From assembly GCA_033085395.1 (NCBI GenBank), contig JANQBS010000616.1, forward strand, positions 1 to 11,252: a stretch of 11,252 bases of DNA. The letters run 5' to 3'. Made by a program: the position numbers and the translations under genes. Position 1 is the first letter of the stretch. Every line of letters starts with the position of its first letter. This DNA is from Xanthoparmelia taractica (Eukaryota; Ascomycota; Lecanoromycetes; Lecanorales; Parmeliaceae). The notes beneath the pieces are model-generated. The model did no database searches and was not told the origin of the DNA. It saw only the letters and a program-made list of their open reading frames with translations. Positions 6,901 through 11,252 of the stretch are shown here, piece by piece.

Positions 6901-9900
6901 CTTTTTTATAGTAATCGTCAACAATCTAATTATAATTCGCTCTTTCGTGCAACGAAGTATCGAAATTCTTAATATAGTATCCTTATCGAAAGCGTTTAAG
7001 ATATAAGTAACTTATGCGAAGAGCCTATAAGACTTAATTAAGAGCTTATATATAAAGATAACGTCGAGACGCTCGATTTCCCCTTCTCGAAATAATATAA
7101 AATTATTAACTTAATAGAATATTCGTGACTTTAGAGATTTAATGCATTTTAATTAATAAATATTAATAAAAAGATAGAAAATAGAATAAAAAAGATAAAT
7201 AGAATTAAAGAGTAAATAGACTTACGATAATGTGAAAATAAATTTCTTGCATTATTATAATAATAGATTATTAAGTGATATAAGATCGTGTATTTAATAA
7301 TCTATAGAGTAGGCGTCTCGAAGAGCGTTAAAAAAGAAATTTATAATATCTAAGTAAGCTAGGCAAATTAATAACTTAAGAAAGTCTTTAACGTAATATT
7401 GCGAGATACATAATAACGCGATCGTATATAAGTACTCTTGATCAAATAAGATTAAGATATTACTTTCGTTTAAATTAAGTAATTTTTTTAATCTAAGAAG
7501 AATAATTTAAAAGAGCGTAGAACAATCGCTATATAATCTAAGTATAAACTTAATAATATTTAGATAAGAGCTTTAAAAGACGGAGAGTAATAGAAATCGA
7601 ATTATTTATACGATATTCTCTCGAGATAAGAGTATTTAAACGACGTCGCGATAATTAATAATTATAATTCGCTTTTTTATCTCTCTATAATCGAAGTTAG
7701 AGAGAAGCTCGAAAAAAAAGAAGTCTTATACGCTGAGAGATAATTTATCTATACTTATCTTCTTCGATTAAGTCATTAACGTTAAATATAATTATATATT
7801 CTTTCGCTATATCGACGTGATGAAGAATTATATATATATTTAATCGTCGTTGATCGCTCTCGTACTATCTTATTCTTTTTTATTTAATTTTTAATTTTTA
7901 ATTTTTTAGCTCGAGAAGATATAGCGCTACGTATATAGAGTTTAATATATTTAAAGTAGAGTTTATTACGAATAGCGATAAAGATTGTTTAAGGAAATTT
8001 AAGGGCGTCGATAAGAAACTTCTTATATTTACTTATAAGCGACTTAACTTTTATACTTCTACTATAATAATAGTCTTTTAAAATAGCTATAGTTTTCGAC
8101 GAGTCTCTTTAATCGTGATAAATATTGTAACGCGATCTACGATTATTATCGTCTCTGTTATTATTATTAAATAACTTCTTATTATCTTAGCGAAGTAATA
8201 AATAATAATATATAATTACGATATAATAGAGTATTCCACGTCAACGAAGATCTCTCTCATCGCAGTTAGAAATACGAGTTTAATAAAGTAATTTATTAAT
8301 TAGTATCGTAGCAATATAGAAATAATTATAAATACTCTAATATATTCTTGAATATAATAATTATCGAGATAATAAATAAGAGATTATAGTCTTTTTTATT
8401 CTAAAGAAAAGAGAAATAATTATAATTAAAGTAATATATCTTCGCTAATTATTAGCGATTAAAATAATATATATAAGAAGATTATAAGCAAGCTTTGATA
8501 CTTTAGCGTACTTAGAGTGTATAGAATCTATAGAACGTATACGAATAATATTTAGAGCTGGTATTAGAAATGCGATAGGCGGGTACATTTCTAATAGATT
8601 TTATTTAGTGCAGAACGCTCTTCAAGTAGTTTTAATTATCTACTTCTCTCTTTATTATAGGGCTAATATACTATTATAATATCGACTCTATTACATTACA
8701 TTAAAGTTAAGCTACTCTCGAGCCTCTAATTTTATTATATAAAATCTATATTCTTTAATCGCGTTTTAACGCTTAAACTCAAAGTTATCTTATTATTATA
8801 ATATATCTTCAAGTTATATTATAATAAAGACGCAAATAATCTAATTCTTTTTATTAATCTTAATATTAAGATCTTAATCGAGAGCTATAATCCTTAATTT
8901 AAGCGCTTCGCATATATCTCGAAGCTTATTACTATAAGACTTAAATATAAATAGAAAAACGTTAAATCGCCTTTTTCTCTCCTTTATAGAAAGCCTAATA
9001 AATATAAAATAGATTTCTAATAATAATCTATATATATTCCTATATAAATTAAACGTATTTATAAAATATAGAATTAATATAGAGATTAAGTTGATGAGAG
9101 GATCGATTAAATACTAATAATTAAATTCTCTGATTTCGAGTTTCGCTCGAATTAACGATAAGAGATTTAAAGATCGAAGATACATTTTATTTTTATTAAA
9201 GATTCGACGAATAATATAGATATCGTAGCGATTGATTTGAGAATTAATGAGATTGATATCATTAAAGCTATAATCGAGATAGATATTTATCTTAATCGCG
9301 ATAATCTACTCTTCAAGTAGATAAGAAAACTTATTCTTAACGCATATAAGCTTCTTCTTTTAAAGTGAGAAGCGTAAATTTTTAGACGCGAATAATAATT
9401 TCTAGCTTAAATCTAGCTTCTTTCTTAAGCGTAATTCTTAAACTTATAACGTAATATTCTCTACGCGATTCGTAAACTTAAAATAATCTCTATTAACTAT
9501 ATATATACGTCTTAGATATATCTTTAGATATTGCTTATTAATATAATTATATATAATAATATCTGACGAAAAGATAGATTATTAATTACAGTAGATAAAA
9601 TCTTCTAAACACGCTCGAACTAAGACTTCTTAGCTTAATAAGTGTTATAGTTCTTTTGAAGAATCGATATATTCAACTATATCGAAATGCATTTTCGCTT
9701 TGAACTCACTTAACGCGAGAATTATTATAATAAGATATATTAGATTGAATTAGTAAAGTTAATTTATAGGCGCTGAAGAGAATTTTAGATTTATTATTAA
9801 GAGCTTTGCTACTATTAAAGAAATGTGTTATTTTCTAATCTTTAACAAAAATAAGCGTATCTACGTCTTACGGTGAAGCGTTTTAATTAATCTTAATAGT

Positions 9901-10860
9901 GCTTTAATCTAAGCTTTATTATTAAGTAATATTAATACTTTAAGTAAGCTTAAATACTACTAACGCGTAATAGTAATATTCTAATATTATAATTCTAGAG
10001 TTATCTAAAAAATATTCACATTAAAATCCGAATAAGTCTATAGTACTTCTTTTGATCTATCTTTAATATTTGAAATCGAGAAGCTTCGCGTTAGCGAAGA
10101 TATGCTCTTAAAATCGAAAAACTATTTTTTATTCGTATCGATCGTTTTAAAGAATTTTATAATCGACGTATTATTAAAAGTTAAAGAAAGAGTAACGAAT
10201 TTAAAAGGCGTAATAGACTCGCTAATTATAAGTTTATTCTTAATTAACGCTTTTATTTTTAAAGGCTTTTCTTCTTTCGTTATATATAGAAGCTTATTAA
10301 TAAGAAGATTTATATTTTAATAGAAGCGTAAATACTCGCGTAACGTATTAAAACGAAGTTTATATTAGAGATTTACTACTTATATCTTTAAACTTCTTAA
10401 AGTCTATATTTAAATTATTATTCTTAAAAACTTTATTACTTTTATCGCTAATTTCCTTCTATATAGCGTTTTTATTTAAGTTCTTTACTTATATATCTTA
10501 CTTTGATTTCTTCTTTTACTCTCTTTTTCATTTTCGAGTAACGTTAAAAAATAAGTCTAAATCTTTATATCGTTTAATACGTATTTTAAAAAAAAAGAAA
10601 ATATTATAGAAGAGAAGAAGAGAGAAGATAAAGATGCTTTAGAGAAGCGTGAAAATAATATTTTAATAGCTAAAATAGTAGATAAAGTGTAGAAAGAAAG
10701 TTTCTAGAAGATAGATATTATTAATTAATAGCGTATTAAGCGATCTAGAAAACGAAAGAGAGCGATCGAGAAGATAGAAGAGAGAGAGACTTAAAGCGCG
10801 CTGTCGATTGCAAAAGGTAAGAGAGTATTTTAAACTTCGATTTCTCGATTTCGAGCTTAA
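6901..10860 (+). pseudogene. Very long RIP-mutated coding relic (about 1,300 codons), family not recognised
   Basis: One plus frame (codons starting at 6901, 6961 and so on) stays protein-like to about 10860. Its stops are nearly all TAA or TAG, with a few TGA. In 8401-10320 I count about 34 stops in 640 codons, whereas the second plus frame has far more in 8401-8940. Stop-free runs are 10036-10317 (94 codons, with an ATG at 10102 giving 72), 8488-8676 (63), 10561-10689 (43) and 9763-9873 (37). Protein-like pieces include DGE (near 7580), REKLEKKEVLYAER (7699-7740) and RIYVLR (9856-9873). The 3' part is charged and coil-like, with EEKKREDKDALEKRENN (10609-10659), then a basic stretch KRSRKRKRAIEKIEERE (10738-10788). 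The length suggests a large transposon protein. I found no secure DDE, RT, helicase or tyrosine-recombinase motif. Several genes or a frameshift could be merged here; in 8761-8940 the third plus frame is about equally open. Confidence 0.4.
8562..8596. repeat. Perfect 11-bp stem hairpin in a little-mutated patch
   Basis: TATTAGAAATG (8562-8572), loop CGATAGGCGGGTA, CATTTCTAATA (8586-8596). The loop and stem keep TG, CA and GGCGGG while the surroundings are heavily mutated. It sits inside a 63-codon stop-free run. No tRNA or terminator fold is apparent. Confidence 0.6.
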
Positions 10861-11120
10861 AAATAAAACGAGTTACAACGATGTTAACGACTCTAAATAA
10901 TAGTTAGCTATGCTATATTCGATGAATCGAGATCTCCGTAGAATACAAGAATATAATATCACGATTATACGTAAGTTTTAGTATCTAGTGCGCGAGGTAT
11001 ATAATTTCGCTAATAGAGGGAATATAAGGTGTAGAGCTCTTAGCGTTATAGAAATAGCACTTAGATAGCGTCTATAGTCTAATATGTAGTATATAGCGCA
11101 ATATATATCGTAGTGTAAGG
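10861..11120. other. RIP-mutated flank before the third element
   Basis: TA-rich sequence with some preserved CA (ATACAAGAATATAATATCAC) and frequent stops. No gene or repeat is recognised. The last eight bases, GTGTAAGG (11113-11120), would be one copy of the target-site duplication of the element starting at 11121. Confidence 0.5.
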
Positions 11121-11252
11121 TACGGGTCGGAAAGGTGTGGTATCTGTTGAACATAGTCGTTTTTAACTTTTTTTTAATTTTTTTTAAAAAATTATATCTT
11201 TTTAATCTATTTATAGAATTTTATAATTATATAAGCGTTCGCTTAAGCTTTT
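11121..11252. mobile_element. Start of a third TIR element (copy 3, cut by window end)
   Basis: It begins TACGGGTCGGAAAGGTGTGG, identical over these 20 bases to the inverse of copy 1's end, and continues TATCTGTTGA where copies 1 and 2 have TATATTTGAT. After about 30 bases it departs from the other copies and runs into T-tracts (11160-11190) with a near-palindromic AATTTTTTTTAAAAAATT. It may belong to a different subfamily sharing the terminus, or carry an internal deletion. The other end lies beyond the window. Confidence 0.65.

Larger units (their letters stand above)
1..11252. other. RIP-mutated AT-rich fungal repeat compartment
   Basis: Most of the window lacks CA and TG and is rich in TA, while CG and GC persist. 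I counted no CA or TG in 1141-1260 and about 15 in the 60 bases from 2161. C-to-T change at CpA on both strands is the known signature of repeat-induced point mutation in Pezizomycotina, which acts on duplicated DNA. Exceptions with normal CA/TG content are 1-74, 1641-2690, parts of 4560-4745, 5830-6290 and short patches elsewhere. Inference: the region is a silenced repeat block with a few single-copy or younger pieces in it. Confidence 0.85.

Noticed and set aside
8521..8640. DUF3435/Starship-type tyrosine recombinase active region (RAGIRNAI, YISNRF)
   Set aside because: The resemblance to the R..G..NA and YYISR motifs is short, partly within the hairpin, and not supported by flanking motifs.
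10102..10320. Stand-alone 72-residue membrane-like protein
   Set aside because: The frame is open for 22 more codons upstream and continues protein-like past the TAA on both sides. The Ile/Leu/Phe richness is the expected result of AT mutation.

Overview
The window looks like nuclear DNA from a filamentous ascomycete (Pezizomycotina), in an AT-rich, gene-poor compartment reshaped by repeat-induced point mutation (RIP). The sign is dinucleotide use: long stretches have almost no CA or TG but plenty of TA, while CG and GC survive. For example, 1141-1260 has no CA or TG at all, whereas 2161-2220 has about 15. In-frame stops in the mutated stretches are mostly TAA or TAG, as expected from mutated Gln and Trp codons. 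I found no intact gene, rRNA, tRNA or CRISPR array.

Layout. (1) 1-74 is the end of a terminal-inverted-repeat (TIR) DNA element cut by the window start. (2) 75-1640 is RIP-mutated and holds a possible transposase-tail relic on +. (3) 1641-2690 is a sharply bounded, un-mutated island with the 3' part of an unrecognised intron-bearing gene on - (2184-2717). (4) From about 2690 RIP-mutated sequence resumes, with an unrecognised + coding relic at 2658-4478 and a little-mutated patch near 4560-4745. (5) 5082-6290 is a complete 1209-bp TIR element with target-site duplication GCTAATAG, TIRs of about 185-190 bp and a 52-bp tandem repeat. (6) 6299-11120 is RIP-mutated and carries a very long + coding relic (about 6901-10860). 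(7) 11121 to the window end is the start of a third TIR element of the same terminal type.

How the parts relate. Three elements share the terminus TACGGGTCGGAAAGG. The middle one is complete and interrupts older repeat sequence that would otherwise be continuous. The two roughly 5-kb stretches between elements therefore look like host or older transposon sequence, not the bodies of two 5-kb transposons. An 8-bp duplication favours the hAT superfamily, but the duplication can be read as up to 11 bp, so a Mutator-like element is not excluded. The element has no coding frame I can recognise and is probably non-autonomous. The coding relics are inferred by reading mutated frames by eye, and their family assignments are weak or absent.
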